Origin: Methanolobus sediminis
GTDB taxonomy: Archaea > Halobacteriota > Methanosarcinia > Methanosarcinales > Methanosarcinaceae
Direction: 5' to 3'
NCBI RefSeq assembly: GCF_031312595.1
Contig: NZ_CP133592.1
Coordinates: forward strand, 1,736,001-1,800,000
DNA: 64,000 bases
The notes under the pieces are model-generated. The model was given only the letters and a program-made list of their open reading frames with translations. It did no database searches and was not told the origin of the DNA. The translations under genes and the position numbers were made by a program. Of this stretch, positions 1-8,737 are shown piece after piece (the stretch's first letter is position 1; every line of letters starts with the position of its first letter).

Positions 1-1
1 C

Positions 2-97
2 AAGTACTTCAAGCTCAGTACTTTCCAAGTTGGCAGGGAGAATCTATCATATGTTGCAGATTCTTTCCAGGAAATTATCGATAAGTACCAGAAATGA
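2..97 (+). CDS. C-terminal end of an unidentified protein (partial)
   Basis: An open frame runs from the window edge and ends at TGA 95-97, giving the last 31 residues of a protein whose start lies outside. The tail ends in [12 protein letters not shown] and has no recognisable motif. The stop codon sits inside the stem-loop of a good intrinsic terminator, which supports this being a real gene end. Confidence 0.6.
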   Translation, partial: KYFKLSTFQVGRENLSYVADSFQEIIDKYQK

Positions 98-121
98 ACT
101 TCTGGTACTTTTGTTTCTATT
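83..121 (+). terminator. Intrinsic terminator of the left-edge gene
   Basis: A perfect 11-bp inverted repeat, AAGTACCAGAA (83-93) and TTCTGGTACTT (100-110), encloses a 6-nt loop and is followed by a T-rich run. It overlaps the stop codon of the gene entering from the left. Confidence 0.75.
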
Positions 122-151
122 CTTCTGTTTTTCCCATCTGTAAAAGTTAGA

Positions 152-1087
152 TTATGCAATTGTGGTACTAACCAACAATGGATTTGCAGGATCATTTGTT
201 ATTTCAAATGAGACCTTTTCAGAAGAACCTAGATTTGTTGCACGTTCAACTCTTACATACAACACAAATGCTTCTCCATTATCCAGTGAGTACACATAAT
301 GATGCAATCCAAGTTGTTCGCTTATTTCCGGTGATTGAATTGTTTCACCAGGGTTTAGCAAATAAGTTTCATTGAATATGGATTTGTTATATGGATCAAA
401 GACCTCTACAGCAAATTCATGATTCAGACTGTCTTCGTTGATTATATCAAATGTAAGAGGGTCTATCGGATACTTTTCCATCTCAGACCTTGAATCAATT
501 ATGTCGTAAACAGCCACATAGTGGACAGTTTTTCCGTTAGTTACAACATCAGTAGGGAAGATATTGTACATTTTGTCATAGGTTGTTATGGATGCATATA
601 CTTCCTCCCCTCTGAGTGACATGTCTACGTTGTAATCGGGATTTTCTTGTGCAAAACCTTTGTACCGGATGACATCCTGGTCACTGTCATCGACTACTTG
701 GATTACAATATCAATGTCTTCATTCATCAGGACAATGTTCAAAGTTCCATTTCTTGCGAAAGAATTCAATTTTTCTGTGTCTATTGTGACAGTTTCATTG
801 TAATCCCAGTCTTCAGGTAGTTTAAGGGAAACTGCACCAACGTCAACCTTAGAAACAATTCCTGTGCTTTGTTCTATTTTAGGGTTTACAGCACTTGTTT
901 GATAGGTGATATTTTCCTGTTCTTCTGATAAAGTACTTAGGTTCTGTTCTTTGCTGGTATTTGCATCATTTGTCTTATTAATGGTATTTTCATGATTTTC
1001 GAGTGTTCTGGAATGTAAAAATGCACTGGCAGAAATAACCGAAAGCAGGATGACTAATAATATAATTATTTTATTCTTTGTTTTCAT
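152..1087 (-). CDS. Secreted or membrane-anchored protein of unknown function
   Basis: A 311-residue protein with an N-terminal hydrophobic segment (about residues 7-24) after a Lys-rich start, which reads as a signal peptide or anchor. A Ser/Thr/Asn-rich linker to about residue 65 follows, then a beta-rich domain with several N-x-S/T sites. The ATG at 1087 starts right before the hydrophobic segment, so this start is sound. I do not recognise the family. The layout is typical of cell-surface proteins of Methanosarcinaceae. It is convergent with the left-edge gene and divergent from the MscS gene, with a 230-bp AT-rich promoter region between them. Confidence 0.75.
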   Translation of the reverse strand: MKTKNKIIILLVILLSVISASAFLHSRTLENHENTINKTNDANTSKEQNLSTLSEEQENITYQTSAVNPKIEQSTGIVSKVDVGAVSLKLPEDWDYNETVTIDTEKLNSFARNGTLNIVLMNEDIDIVIQVVDDSDQDVIRYKGFAQENPDYNVDMSLRGEEVYASITTYDKMYNIFPTDVVTNGKTVHYVAVYDIIDSRSEMEKYPIDPLTFDIINEDSLNHEFAVEVFDPYNKSIFNETYLLNPGETIQSPEISEQLGLHHYVYSLDNGEAFVLYVRVERATNLGSSEKVSFEITNDPANPLLVSTTIA

Positions 1088-1275
1088 GTAAATTCCCCTT
1101 CATATATCACCTCGATGTTACTTATAACTGCGTAATAAAATTACCATAATACTTAATAATATGTGCATAGTATATGCATTAATTACATTCTAATTTCCTA
1201 TCATTATTCTTTATTTCATCTAGCAGCTATTTTTAATCAAAATATGTCGATAGAATGATATACCTGAACCATTGA

Positions 1276-1283
1276 GTATAAAA
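1276..1283 (+). promoter_or_regulatory. TATA box of the MscS-family gene
   Basis: GTATAAAA lies about 42 bp before the ATG at 1318, so transcription should begin near 1303. The short leader contains an SD sequence (AGGAG, 1302-1306) about 11 nt from the start codon. The rest of 1088-1317 is AT-rich and shows nothing else I can support. Confidence 0.5.
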
Positions 1284-1317
1284 AAACAATAATCTCTGTA
1301 ACAGGAGCAAGATATAC

Positions 1318-2214
1318 ATGGCTAAAAAGACACCACGAACTGGACTGATTTATGTGAAATCAAAACTGGTTCACAAATCATTGAACACTTTTTTTATGTT
1401 CTTTGTGTTTCTCACAGCCGTTGCTCTGGGAATTATTGCTGTTGATGAACATCAGATATTTGATGTTCCTGATGTGTTGATCGGGGTTCTGACGGCACTT
1501 GTGGTAATTTTCCTTTCATATGCCATTGCAACCCTTTTTACAAAAATTACCGTGAATCGTTTCCTTAATTACTTTGAGGAATTAGGAGAAATTGAAGAGC
1601 GTATACTCATGGGTAAGATGTACCTGTGGTTTGTATATCTTATTGCGACACTGGTGGTTTTTTCATATTTCGGTGGCACAGTGAGTAACATCGCTCTCTT
1701 CCTTGGTCTGATTACCACGGGTTTTGCGTTCGCTATCAGGGATATCATTCTCTCATATTTCATCTGGTTCATTCTGCTGACCAAAAAGCCATTCAAGATA
1801 GGTGATTACATAAGGGTAGGCGAAGACGATTATCTTGAGGGGCAGGTGAAACACATTGGACTTTTCTATGTGGTTATGAGTCCGATGCCGGAAATGTCTG
1901 AAGATTATTTCAAGATACCAAACAAGGTTTTCCTTGAAAAACCCATTAAGAATTATGGCAGGGGCAAATTCAGAAATGAATTTGATATGTACTTTGGTAT
2001 GGATGAGGTTCCGGAAAATCTGCCTGCAAAGATCGAGTTCCTTAAAGAAAAAGTGTGGAATAGCCTTGATATAAGCGTGAACTTTTTCCTTGGTGCAGAC
2101 CGCGACGGTGTGAAGATTACCGTATACTATAAGTCCACTTTTGATCGCAAGGAGCAGATAAGACACCAGATTACAAGTATGATGCTTAATGAGCTCATGC
2201 CAGTTGGTAATTAA
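1318..2214 (+). CDS. MscS-family mechanosensitive ion channel
   Basis: A 298-residue small-conductance mechanosensitive channel homologue in the cytoplasmic membrane, expected to release solutes on hypo-osmotic shock. There are four hydrophobic segments (about 23-42, 53-75, 102-118, 123-154). The last runs into the MscS signature PFKIGDYI (158-165), and the beta-domain motif IPNKVF (200-205) follows. The length fits a minimal MscS with a shortened C-terminal vestibule. It has its own TATA box and SD and is followed by a 189-bp gap, so it is probably monocistronic. The family is clear; which solute or ion it passes cannot be read from the sequence. Confidence 0.9.
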   Translation: MAKKTPRTGLIYVKSKLVHKSLNTFFMFFVFLTAVALGIIAVDEHQIFDVPDVLIGVLTALVVIFLSYAIATLFTKITVNRFLNYFEELGEIEERILMGKMYLWFVYLIATLVVFSYFGGTVSNIALFLGLITTGFAFAIRDIILSYFIWFILLTKKPFKIGDYIRVGEDDYLEGQVKHIGLFYVVMSPMPEMSEDYFKIPNKVFLEKPIKNYGRGKFRNEFDMYFGMDEVPENLPAKIEFLKEKVWNSLDISVNFFLGADRDGVKITVYYKSTFDRKEQIRHQITSMMLNELMPVGN

Positions 2215-2403
2215 CGAATTAATGTTCTTAGTGCAGGTCGTTTATATCTTATTCTGAGTTTATATGTTCGTATTTACAATTCAACCCAAAGGTCAACAGC
2301 TTGATTAAGGTTGAATATCTTCTACAGATAATTACAACGCATCCCTGATAATAGTGGGATTGTTGTGGATAGACCTGAAATCTATACAGGAAAGTGATGA
2401 ACA

Positions 2404-3612
2404 ATGTCTAGCAAAGACACAATTGAAATAGAAGACAAGTATTTTGCACCATTCTTCGTGAAACAGAAAATCTCCATCGAGATGGGTGAGGGAGTTTATG
2501 TATGGGACGAAGAAGGAAGAAGATATCTTGACTTCACAGCCGGCTGGGGTGTGACATGTATAGGTCATGCAAATCCGGTAATCACTAATGCTCTGGTAGA
2601 TCAGGGAAGCAAGATTATCCAGAATCCCAATTCAGGACTTACATATTCACCGGCACGAGCACGTTTGCTGTCACTTCTTACAGAAGTTCTTCCTTCTCAC
2701 CTGACAAGGATATTTTTCACAAATAGCGGAGCTGAGACTAACGATGCTGCAATCAAGCTTGCCCGAAAGGTGACAGGCAGGCCGGAGATAGTATCAACTT
2801 ACCAGAGTTTCCACGGACGTACAATTAGTACCGCATCAGCCACAGGCCAGGCTAAGAACAGGGACAGGTATAATCCTCTGATGCCCAATTACCGCTTTGT
2901 TCCATACAATGACCTGAGTGCAATGGAGGAAGCTCTTGATGAGAGTGTTGCAGCAGTTATTATCGAGCCGATCCAGGGTGAGGGTGGTATTCGTATACCT
3001 TCCGAAGAGTATCTGGCAGGTGTCAGTGACCTGTGTAAAAAGAATGGCATTCTGCTTATCATGGATGAGATACAGACTGGTTTTTTCAGGACAGGGCCTG
3101 CTTTTGTCACAGGCGGATACAACGTAAAAGCTGATTTCCTGACAATGGCAAAGGGAATTGCAGGCGGCTTCCCATTCGGTGCTTTTGCAATGTCCGAAGA
3201 GGTTGCAGAGAAACTTGAGATTGGCGACCATGGTGGTACTTACTGTGGAAATCCTCTTGGTTGTGCTGTTTCCTATGCGGTTGTGAAATACCTTCTTGAC
3301 AACAATATCTCTGAGAATGTGGAGAAACTGGGTAAGTTGGCTTTGAGTCATATGAAAGAATGGCAGGATTCATATGGAGATGTAGTTATCGATGTCCGTG
3401 GAAAAGGTCTTCTTATAATGATCGATTTCAAGGATCAGGATGTCTGTACGAAGGTCAAGGATGAATGCCAGGAAAAAGGTTTGCTTGTAACACAGACTCA
3501 GGGCATTGGAATAAGGATATTCCCGGCTTTGAATATAACTGAAGATGAGATTATGGAAGGCTTGCAGATAATGGAAAATGCAATTGCAAGTGTTGTGAAG
3601 AATAGCATTTGA
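2404..3612 (+). CDS. Class III pyridoxal-phosphate aminotransferase
   Basis: A 402-residue fold-type I aminotransferase of the acetylornithine/4-aminobutyrate group. The phosphate-binding SGAETNDAAIKLAR is at 108-121, the cofactor-ring motif MDEIQTG at 220-226 (Asp221), and the Schiff-base lysine is Lys250 in TMAKGIAGG. The length matches the family. The SD-like GGAAAGTGATGA directly precedes the ATG. There are no arginine or GABA pathway genes beside it, so the substrate is open: acetylornithine, GABA, another omega-amino acid or an osmolyte precursor are all possible. The 189-bp upstream gap carries two small inverted repeats (2280-2286/2309-2315 and 2341-2345/2356-2360) that could be regulatory. 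Confidence 0.88.
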   Translation: MSSKDTIEIEDKYFAPFFVKQKISIEMGEGVYVWDEEGRRYLDFTAGWGVTCIGHANPVITNALVDQGSKIIQNPNSGLTYSPARARLLSLLTEVLPSHLTRIFFTNSGAETNDAAIKLARKVTGRPEIVSTYQSFHGRTISTASATGQAKNRDRYNPLMPNYRFVPYNDLSAMEEALDESVAAVIIEPIQGEGGIRIPSEEYLAGVSDLCKKNGILLIMDEIQTGFFRTGPAFVTGGYNVKADFLTMAKGIAGGFPFGAFAMSEEVAEKLEIGDHGGTYCGNPLGCAVSYAVVKYLLDNNISENVEKLGKLALSHMKEWQDSYGDVVIDVRGKGLLIMIDFKDQDVCTKVKDECQEKGLLVTQTQGIGIRIFPALNITEDEIMEGLQIMENAIASVVKNSI

Positions 3613-3658
3613 TTGCTATTCTCTTCCTTTTGTTTTTGTTTTTTATTTGTTTTTTACT
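3600..3658 (+). terminator. Intrinsic terminator of the aminotransferase gene
   Basis: A perfect 8-bp inverted repeat, GAATAGCA (3600-3607) and TGCTATTC (3614-3621), spans the stop codon. It is followed by a long T-rich tract to about 3658. Confidence 0.75.
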
Positions 3659-3678
3659 ACTGGATTGCAGACAATTAT

Positions 3679-4389
3679 TCACAACTTGCAAAGATGTTCT
3701 GATAACCATTGTCTGTAATAGCTGAGCTGATCTGGTGTATGAAAGTAATGTTCGCCGTTTTCCATTACTTCCAGATTGCAATTGAATTTATTTGAAAAGG
3801 AACTCACAATATCGTATTCGCAAATGTTATCTTCTTTTCCATAAAGGAGTGCAGTAGGACTATTCCATCGAAGAACTGGATTCTCTTTTACATAGCAATA
3901 GTAATCCCAGTACAGTGTTTGTCCCGCTGGCGTGGGGATTTCCTCCTCAGTCTTCAATTGTTCTTCGCTGATATTGAACCATGTCATCATATTTTCAATT
4001 ATACGTTCCATGTTGACAACCGGAGAAAGGAACAGGCACTGGTGCAAGGAAATCTCCTTACAGGCAAGCAGACTGAAATATGCTCCTATACTGCAAGCAA
4101 ACAAGCTAATTTCGTTAGCATTTGCTTGTGCATAGTCCATGATTTTACAAAGGTTACTGACACAGTTCTGAACTTTGCAAGGTGTCGTTTCATCTATTCT
4201 GTCTCCATGCTGTGGCAGGTCAAAACTAAGTACCTGATAACCTAAGGGAACTGCTTCTTCAGAAAGAATAGAAATAGGAGTGTCTTTTTTGTGTGACATG
4301 TTCCCATGGACCGCAACAAACAGCTTTGAGCTGTCTTTTCCCCATAAAACAGCCGGGATGTTGTCGATTAGTAGGTCGTGTTTTTTCAT
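3679..4389 (-). CDS. Alpha/beta hydrolase
   Basis: A 236-residue cytosolic alpha/beta-hydrolase-fold protein. The oxyanion-region HGN is at 28-30. The nucleophile elbow reads ACSIG with Ser100, a variant of G-x-S-x-G whose first Gly is Ala. The probable acid is Asp187 (YGKEDN), and the probable base is His214 or His217 near the C-terminus. An SD GGAG sits just before the ATG at 4389. It is a single gene, convergent with the aminotransferase. Substrate unknown; esterase, lipase-like or acyl-transfer roles all fit. Confidence 0.8.
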   Translation of the reverse strand: MKKHDLLIDNIPAVLWGKDSSKLFVAVHGNMSHKKDTPISILSEEAVPLGYQVLSFDLPQHGDRIDETTPCKVQNCVSNLCKIMDYAQANANEISLFACSIGAYFSLLACKEISLHQCLFLSPVVNMERIIENMMTWFNISEEQLKTEEEIPTPAGQTLYWDYYCYVKENPVLRWNSPTALLYGKEDNICEYDIVSSFSNKFNCNLEVMENGEHYFHTPDQLSYYRQWLSEHLCKL

Positions 4390-4460
4390 CGTTTCTCCAT
4401 TATTACTCGTTAATGTATCTGTAAATAACCTTATTTTTCACAAAACTCTTTAATTTAACT

Positions 4461-5057
4461 CTACAGGTTCATATAGGCTGTAAGCATCACCATTAATTCT
4501 CCTGCAAAGCCCGAGAACACGGGAATTGCAAGGTTATCATCTATTTTCTCAAAGCCGGTTTCCACAGCAGTGGCAACAAATGCCATAATAAGTGCAATTC
4601 CCGGGTTTGAAAGTAAGACGTAGCCAATAACAAGGTCTACAATGAATTCGGCAATGCATCCTTCAAGGGATTTACTATTTCTGAATATTCTTCTCCTGCC
4701 AAACTTTTTGCCAATCAGTGCTGCACTCATGTCTCCAAAGGTTGCCATGAGTAGGGCTGCATAGGCAACATTCTCACTGAAGATGGAGACTGCTACGATA
4801 GCACCGAGTGTGAAGTAAATGTGTCCTGCAATTGATGTCTCTTCCTCCCTACGTAGGAGGTGATTCACGAAGGGTAATTTGCATCCACGGTCCAGGCGCA
4901 GGTGCTCGATGATTAGGACGATGACAAGATAGGATGCCATGAAGTAGAGAACAATTGTTTTTCCGAAAAAGTAGTAGACCAGAACGATAGCAACGGATGC
5001 AAGGTGAAAGGCCTTGCGCAATATCTCGTCTTTGAAACTTCTGGGTGCCATATTCAT
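4461..5057 (-). CDS. Integral membrane CTP-dependent lipid/dolichol kinase family protein (SEC59/DGK1/VTE5-like)
   Basis: About 198 residues with roughly six membrane segments. It carries the conserved GDMSAALIGKKFG near residue 110, KSLEGCIAEF near 130 and DDNLAIP near 175, typical of the phosphatidate cytidylyltransferase-like/dolichol-kinase/DGK1 family. Such enzymes use CTP to phosphorylate polyprenols or diacylglycerol-like lipids; in an archaeon the substrate would be an isoprenoid alcohol or archaeol-type lipid. The frame can be opened by TTG at 5060, but ATG at 5057 (or ATG 5051) is more likely. The substrate is inference only. Confidence 0.8.
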   Translation of the reverse strand: MNMAPRSFKDEILRKAFHLASVAIVLVYYFFGKTIVLYFMASYLVIVLIIEHLRLDRGCKLPFVNHLLRREEETSIAGHIYFTLGAIVAVSIFSENVAYAALLMATFGDMSAALIGKKFGRRRIFRNSKSLEGCIAEFIVDLVIGYVLLSNPGIALIMAFVATAVETGFEKIDDNLAIPVFSGFAGELMVMLTAYMNL

Positions 5058-5184
5058 CAATTTATTTTTTCAGATATAAATAGGGTTCAATTCCATAGGT
5101 GATGTATAATTGTGTGATTGTCTGAGGTCACTCCAGTATACATGAGCACATTCTTGTACATTCCAGTGCCGATTAAGTATATTA

Positions 5185-5246
5185 GAGTATACTCCTAAAA
5201 TGCAAGTATAGCAAAAATGTCTGGACAGACAGCAGCGGACAGACAT
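5185..5246 (+). promoter_or_regulatory. Repeat-rich promoter/leader of the iron-sulfur flavoprotein gene
   Basis: The 200 bp before the flavoprotein gene hold a perfect palindrome GAGTATACTC (5185-5194). Three CAGAC units follow: GTCTG at 5219-5223 opposes CAGAC at 5226-5230, and ATGTCTG at 5217-5223 opposes CAGACAT at 5240-5246. The second group lies in the likely leader, 20 bp before the ATG. Either could be an operator or leader hairpin. Confidence 0.35.
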
Positions 5247-5265
5247 CTATCAAGGGAGCTAAAAA

Positions 5266-5919
5266 ATGAAAGTAATAGGAATATCAGGATCACCAAGACC
5301 TGACAGTAACACAGACAGGGCACTTAAGGTTGCACTGGAAGCAACCGGTATGGATACAGAATTCATCAAGCTCAGTGAGTATACCATCAAACCATGTCAG
5401 GCATGCCTGAAATGTCTAAATACCAATGTTTGTATCATCGGTGATGACGGTAATGTGATCGCAGAGAAGATAAAGGATGCTGATGCCCTCATCGTTGCAG
5501 GATACACGCCTTACTCATCAATCGATTCCGGGACCAAGGCAATGCTTGAGCGTCTCTATGCCATCAGGCATAAGAATGGTTACATGAGAGGAAAGCCCGG
5601 AGGTATCATCATCACCTCGGCAGTTCCATGTATGCCTGAAGCACCGCCGGTTGCTGAGACCGCTGTGAATGCAGTTGCTGCATATATGCAGGAAGAGGGC
5701 ATGGAAATCGTGGGCGATGTGAAGATTCTCGGAAATGTCCCATGTGTAAGTTGCGGTTATGGTGACGAGTGCGAGCTTAGCGGCATCTCTATGATCTACG
5801 GACCCGAAGCAACGGTGGATTCCGTAGGCATCAACAAGCTGGAGGACCAAGAAGTCTCTTTTGAGGGAGCAAAGCAACTTGGTAAAGCTATAACCGGCTT
5901 CCTGAACTCAAAGGAATAA
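5266..5919 (+). CDS. Iron-sulfur flavoprotein (Isf-type, NADPH-dependent FMN reductase fold)
   Basis: A 217-residue flavodoxin-fold protein. The N-terminal GISGSPRPDSNT (5-16) is the FMN phosphate loop. The compact cysteine motif C44-x2-C47-x2-C50-x5-C56 is the hallmark of the Methanosarcina iron-sulfur flavoprotein, which carries FMN plus a 4Fe-4S cluster. Characterised relatives reduce O2 and H2O2 with electrons from ferredoxin, protecting anaerobes from oxidative stress. Further cysteines (about 125, 163, 166, 172) may be structural. The SD GGGAG precedes the ATG. It appears monocistronic, with a repeat-rich leader and a long hairpin downstream. Confidence 0.88.
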   Translation: MKVIGISGSPRPDSNTDRALKVALEATGMDTEFIKLSEYTIKPCQACLKCLNTNVCIIGDDGNVIAEKIKDADALIVAGYTPYSSIDSGTKAMLERLYAIRHKNGYMRGKPGGIIITSAVPCMPEAPPVAETAVNAVAAYMQEEGMEIVGDVKILGNVPCVSCGYGDECELSGISMIYGPEATVDSVGINKLEDQEVSFEGAKQLGKAITGFLNSKE

Positions 5920-5961
5920 ACGTCAGAGTAAAATTCCTCTACTAATTTTTTTGATGATGAA

Positions 5962-6029
5962 GTATGAGAATATCGGATTTTTAACCCCCTCTCCTTTCAC
6001 TCACACAGGTCCATAGGATATTCTCATAC
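5962..6029 (+). repeat. 13-bp inverted repeat downstream of the flavoprotein gene
   Basis: GTATGAGAATATC (5962-5974) and GATATTCTCATAC (6017-6029) are perfectly complementary and enclose a 42-nt pyrimidine-rich loop. The stem begins 43 bp after the flavoprotein stop codon. No T-run follows at once, so it is not a textbook terminator. It could be a 3'-end stabiliser or part of a small RNA. A second hairpin, with stem GAGAT/ATCTC followed by six T (about 6070-6089), is a better terminator candidate. Confidence 0.5.
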
Positions 6030-6067
6030 GACCTTCCCTCATCTCAATGTGTTGTTCTTATTCAAAA

Positions 6068-6090
6068 ATGAGATACTCATCTCTTTTTTG
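6068..6090 (+). terminator. Possible intrinsic terminator
   Basis: ATGAGATACTCATCTC can fold as GAGAT-ACTC-ATCTC and is followed directly by TTTTTT. It lies 150 bp beyond the flavoprotein gene and would end any transcript that passes through the 5962-6029 repeat. Confidence 0.4.
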
Positions 6091-6206
6091 TGTCTGCATG
6101 TGCTTTAGTGGTGTATTGATAAGAATGGTCATTTAAGATCATACGTATAGTTATATAAAGGAGCATGGACTAGTGGAGACTTCAAAAACGAAAATGAGTG
6201 AATAAA

Positions 6207-6740
6207 ATGCTTAAAATTAAAGGACATGAAATTGGTTCTGTGTCTGTAAAGGGTGCCAGTACCAGAAGGGCTGTCCAATTTCAGAACAATATTATTACTA
6301 TTCTAAGAAAGATTGGTGTTAATGAAAATGACATTGATATCCCTCTTGAACGTATGGCAATGAAAAAGGTAAAGGCATCTGCTACATGGTGGATAGCAGA
6401 TGAACGCATGCATTATAGCCATAATATGCAAAAGAACTACGTTGAGAATCTCTATGTTCTGTCCAGAGTGATTGAGCTTGAGGCTAACAGGGTTCTTTCC
6501 GAGGAAAACACATTATCCGAGTTCATTTCAGAGTTCAGAGAGGATTCCGATATTTATGAGAGGCGTCAGGAAGCACGAGAGTTTTTCGGCTGTGACCATG
6601 ATGAGACCGACTTTACAGTCATAAATGAAAAGTACAAAATACTGGCAAGAGAGTTGCACCCGGACAAGCCAACCGGGGACGTTGAGAAATTCAAGCAGCT
6701 CAACATTGCTCATAAGATATTGAAGAGAGAATTGACATAA
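6207..6740 (+). CDS. Protein with a C-terminal J domain
   Basis: About 177 residues. The last ~65 residues form a J domain with the obligatory HPD tripeptide (ELHPDKPTG, about 151-153) and the following helix KFKQLNIAHKIL. This predicts that it stimulates an Hsp70 (DnaK) ATPase. The N-terminal ~110 residues are unrecognised, with a WWIADE motif and a helical segment, and there is no DnaJ zinc finger or Gly/Phe region. It is therefore a specialised J protein, not the DnaJ chaperone. ATG 6207, preceded by GAGTG, is preferred over the in-frame GTG at 6198. It is an orphan gene, convergent with the AstE-like operon. Confidence 0.75.
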   Translation: MLKIKGHEIGSVSVKGASTRRAVQFQNNIITILRKIGVNENDIDIPLERMAMKKVKASATWWIADERMHYSHNMQKNYVENLYVLSRVIELEANRVLSEENTLSEFISEFREDSDIYERRQEAREFFGCDHDETDFTVINEKYKILARELHPDKPTGDVEKFKQLNIAHKILKRELT

Positions 6741-6803
6741 TCTCACTTCACATCCACATTCTAGAATTACTTTTTTAATGCTATTTTTTCTCTTCTTTCC
6801 TTT

Positions 6804-7826
6804 TCATTCTATAGGTGAATCCAGTTCTTCATTGTATGTTTCAATGTAGCCAGAGACTTCTTCTGCTTCCTGGTATCTGGCTATGTGGAATGTGGCATCT
6901 CCTTCATGTACAAGCGGCATGTTTGTTTTTCCAATGACTATTCCAAAAACAGAACTTGTAACTTTTGTTTCGATTTCGCCAAGAGGGTCACTTATGTAGC
7001 CAAGCAGCTCTCCTTTCTTAATTGAAGCTCCAAGAGGAACAATTGAACGAAAAATTCCACTATCATTTGCACGTATCCAGGTTGTTTCCCGTGATATAAC
7101 TGTATTATAATTTTTCTTTTTGTTTACCGGTCTCCTCATTTCCAGACATGACATTACTCCAAGTACGCCCCTTACACCTGCCCTGATAGCTACTTCATCA
7201 AAACGCAGGGCTTCGCCTGCTTCGTATAACAATACAGGTATATTTCTTTTCTTTGAAGCTTCACGCAATGAACCGTCACGCATGTCGGTATGGATAATAA
7301 CCGGTACTCCAAAGGCACGGGCTAACTTTTCGATATCTTCATCTTCTTCAAGGAATGCACGTATCTGAGGCAGGTTGTCCTTGCCTGTTGCTCCGGTATG
7401 CAGGTCTATTATATGGGTGCATTTATCCACAATTTCCTCTATCAGGATATTTGCAAGGCGGGATGCCATTGAACCTTTTTTTGAGCCAGGGAATGATCTG
7501 TTCAGATCTCTTCTGTCAGGCAAATAGCGGGACTGGGATACGAAACCAAAAACATTCACAACCGGAATGGCAATAAGAGTACCTTTCAGATTGTTTATTG
7601 TTTTATGTTTCAATAGACGGCGGATTATTTCCACGCCGTTGATCTCATCACCATGTATTGCAGCACAAACTAAAAGGCATGGGCCGGCACGTTTTCCATG
7701 TATTACATGAACAGGCATTGATGCCGCCTTATGAGTATAAAAACTGGGAATCGGTAATTCGATAGATTTTCTTGTTCCCGGTTGTATGGTCGTGCCTGCT
7801 ATGGTGATGGGTGGCTGCATTATCAA
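6804..7826 (-). CDS. Succinylglutamate desuccinylase/aspartoacylase (AstE/AspA) family metallocarboxypeptidase
   Basis: A 340-residue zinc hydrolase of the M14-like AstE/AspA family. The metal site is visible as the His and Glu of [10 protein letters not shown] (near residue 55) plus the His of IIDLHTG (near 143). The C-terminal ~100 residues form the beta domain usual in this family. It overlaps the upstream rimK by 4 bp (ATGA), so the two are translationally coupled. Its link with a RimK-type ligase suggests that it cleaves an acyl-amino-acid or gamma-glutamyl bond made by RimK, rather than serving arginine catabolism. That role is inference. Confidence 0.85.
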   Translation of the reverse strand: MIMQPPITIAGTTIQPGTRKSIELPIPSFYTHKAASMPVHVIHGKRAGPCLLVCAAIHGDEINGVEIIRRLLKHKTINNLKGTLIAIPVVNVFGFVSQSRYLPDRRDLNRSFPGSKKGSMASRLANILIEEIVDKCTHIIDLHTGATGKDNLPQIRAFLEEDEDIEKLARAFGVPVIIHTDMRDGSLREASKKRNIPVLLYEAGEALRFDEVAIRAGVRGVLGVMSCLEMRRPVNKKKNYNTVISRETTWIRANDSGIFRSIVPLGASIKKGELLGYISDPLGEIETKVTSSVFGIVIGKTNMPLVHEGDATFHIARYQEAEEVSGYIETYNEELDSPIE

Positions 7827-8728
7827 CCTTGTCCTTTGGTTGCGGTTTTACCGAATTTGCTGTTTTTTTCGATATACTCGATAATCATGCCTGCAATATC
7901 TTTTCCAGTTGCGTTTTCTATTCCCTGAAGTCCCGGACTGGAATTCACTTCCATTACAACAGGTCCATGATTTGAGCGCAAAAGATCAACACCTGCAACA
8001 TTAAGTCCCATTATTTTTGCAGCTCTGACTGCTGTTGAACGCTCTTCCGGTGTTATTCTGATAGTTGTTGCAGTTCCGCCACGATGGATGTTCGATCTGA
8101 ATTCCCCTTCCGGTCCCTGTCTTTTCATGGAAGCTACAACTTTTCCTCCAATTACAAAGCAACGGATATCTGCTCCATTTGCTTCTTTTATGTATTCCTG
8201 CACTAAGATGTTCGCTTTTACACCCATGAATCCTTCGATGATGCTTTCTGCAGCTTTCTGTGTTTCTGCAAGCACAACTCCTATTCCCTGTGTGCCTTCA
8301 AGGAGCTTTACAACAAGAGGTGCTCCTCCTACCATTTCTATCATATCTTTTACATCATCTGGCTTGTTGGCATATACTGTGACAGGCAGGCCGATACCCT
8401 GACGGGAGAGTAGTTGTAATGAGCGTAGTTTATCTCTGGACCGTGTGATTGCTACTGATTCATTTAGCGGGAAAACGCCCATCATTTCAAACTGTCTAAG
8501 GACGGCTGCACCATAAGATGTAACTGATGCTCCGATGCGTGGTATTACAGCATCAAAATCTTTGAGGTCTTCTCCTTTGTAGTGAATGGATGGATTATGT
8601 GAAGTAACGTTCATGTAAGCTCTTAATACGTCTATTACATGAACTTCGTGTCCTCTCTCTTCAGCCGCTTCAATTAATCTTCTTGTTGAGTAAAGTTTAC
8701 TGTTTCTTGAAAGTAAAGCAATTTTCAT
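7823..8728 (-). CDS. rimK: RimK-family ATP-grasp alpha-L-glutamate ligase
   Basis: A 301-residue ATP-grasp ligase. It has the RimK N-terminal domain (starting MKIALLSRN), an ATP-binding lid with [17 protein letters not shown] near residues 140-156, and the metal-binding [14 protein letters not shown] near 270. RimK enzymes add glutamate to a carboxylate. In bacteria this occurs at the C-terminus of ribosomal protein S6; archaeal relatives (MptN, CofF) modify tetrahydrosarcinapterin or coenzyme F420. Here it lies 9 bp after a RimB-type protease gene and is coupled to an AstE-like hydrolase. The substrate cannot be read from sequence; a glutamylated cofactor or protein is equally possible. Confidence 0.85.
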   Translation of the reverse strand: MKIALLSRNSKLYSTRRLIEAAEERGHEVHVIDVLRAYMNVTSHNPSIHYKGEDLKDFDAVIPRIGASVTSYGAAVLRQFEMMGVFPLNESVAITRSRDKLRSLQLLSRQGIGLPVTVYANKPDDVKDMIEMVGGAPLVVKLLEGTQGIGVVLAETQKAAESIIEGFMGVKANILVQEYIKEANGADIRCFVIGGKVVASMKRQGPEGEFRSNIHRGGTATTIRITPEERSTAVRAAKIMGLNVAGVDLLRSNHGPVVMEVNSSPGLQGIENATGKDIAGMIIEYIEKNSKFGKTATKGQG

Positions 8729-8737
8729 TGTTATCCT

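Noticed and set aside
2836-3351. 171-aa reverse-strand open frame
   Set aside because: Lies fully antisense to the well-supported class III aminotransferase and has no SD or recognisable domain.
5954-5974. Second C/D box sRNA starting at the ATGATGA near 5954
   Set aside because: No D or D' box (CTGA) at usable spacing and no terminal stem of the right form; the repeat there is a plain long-range hairpin.
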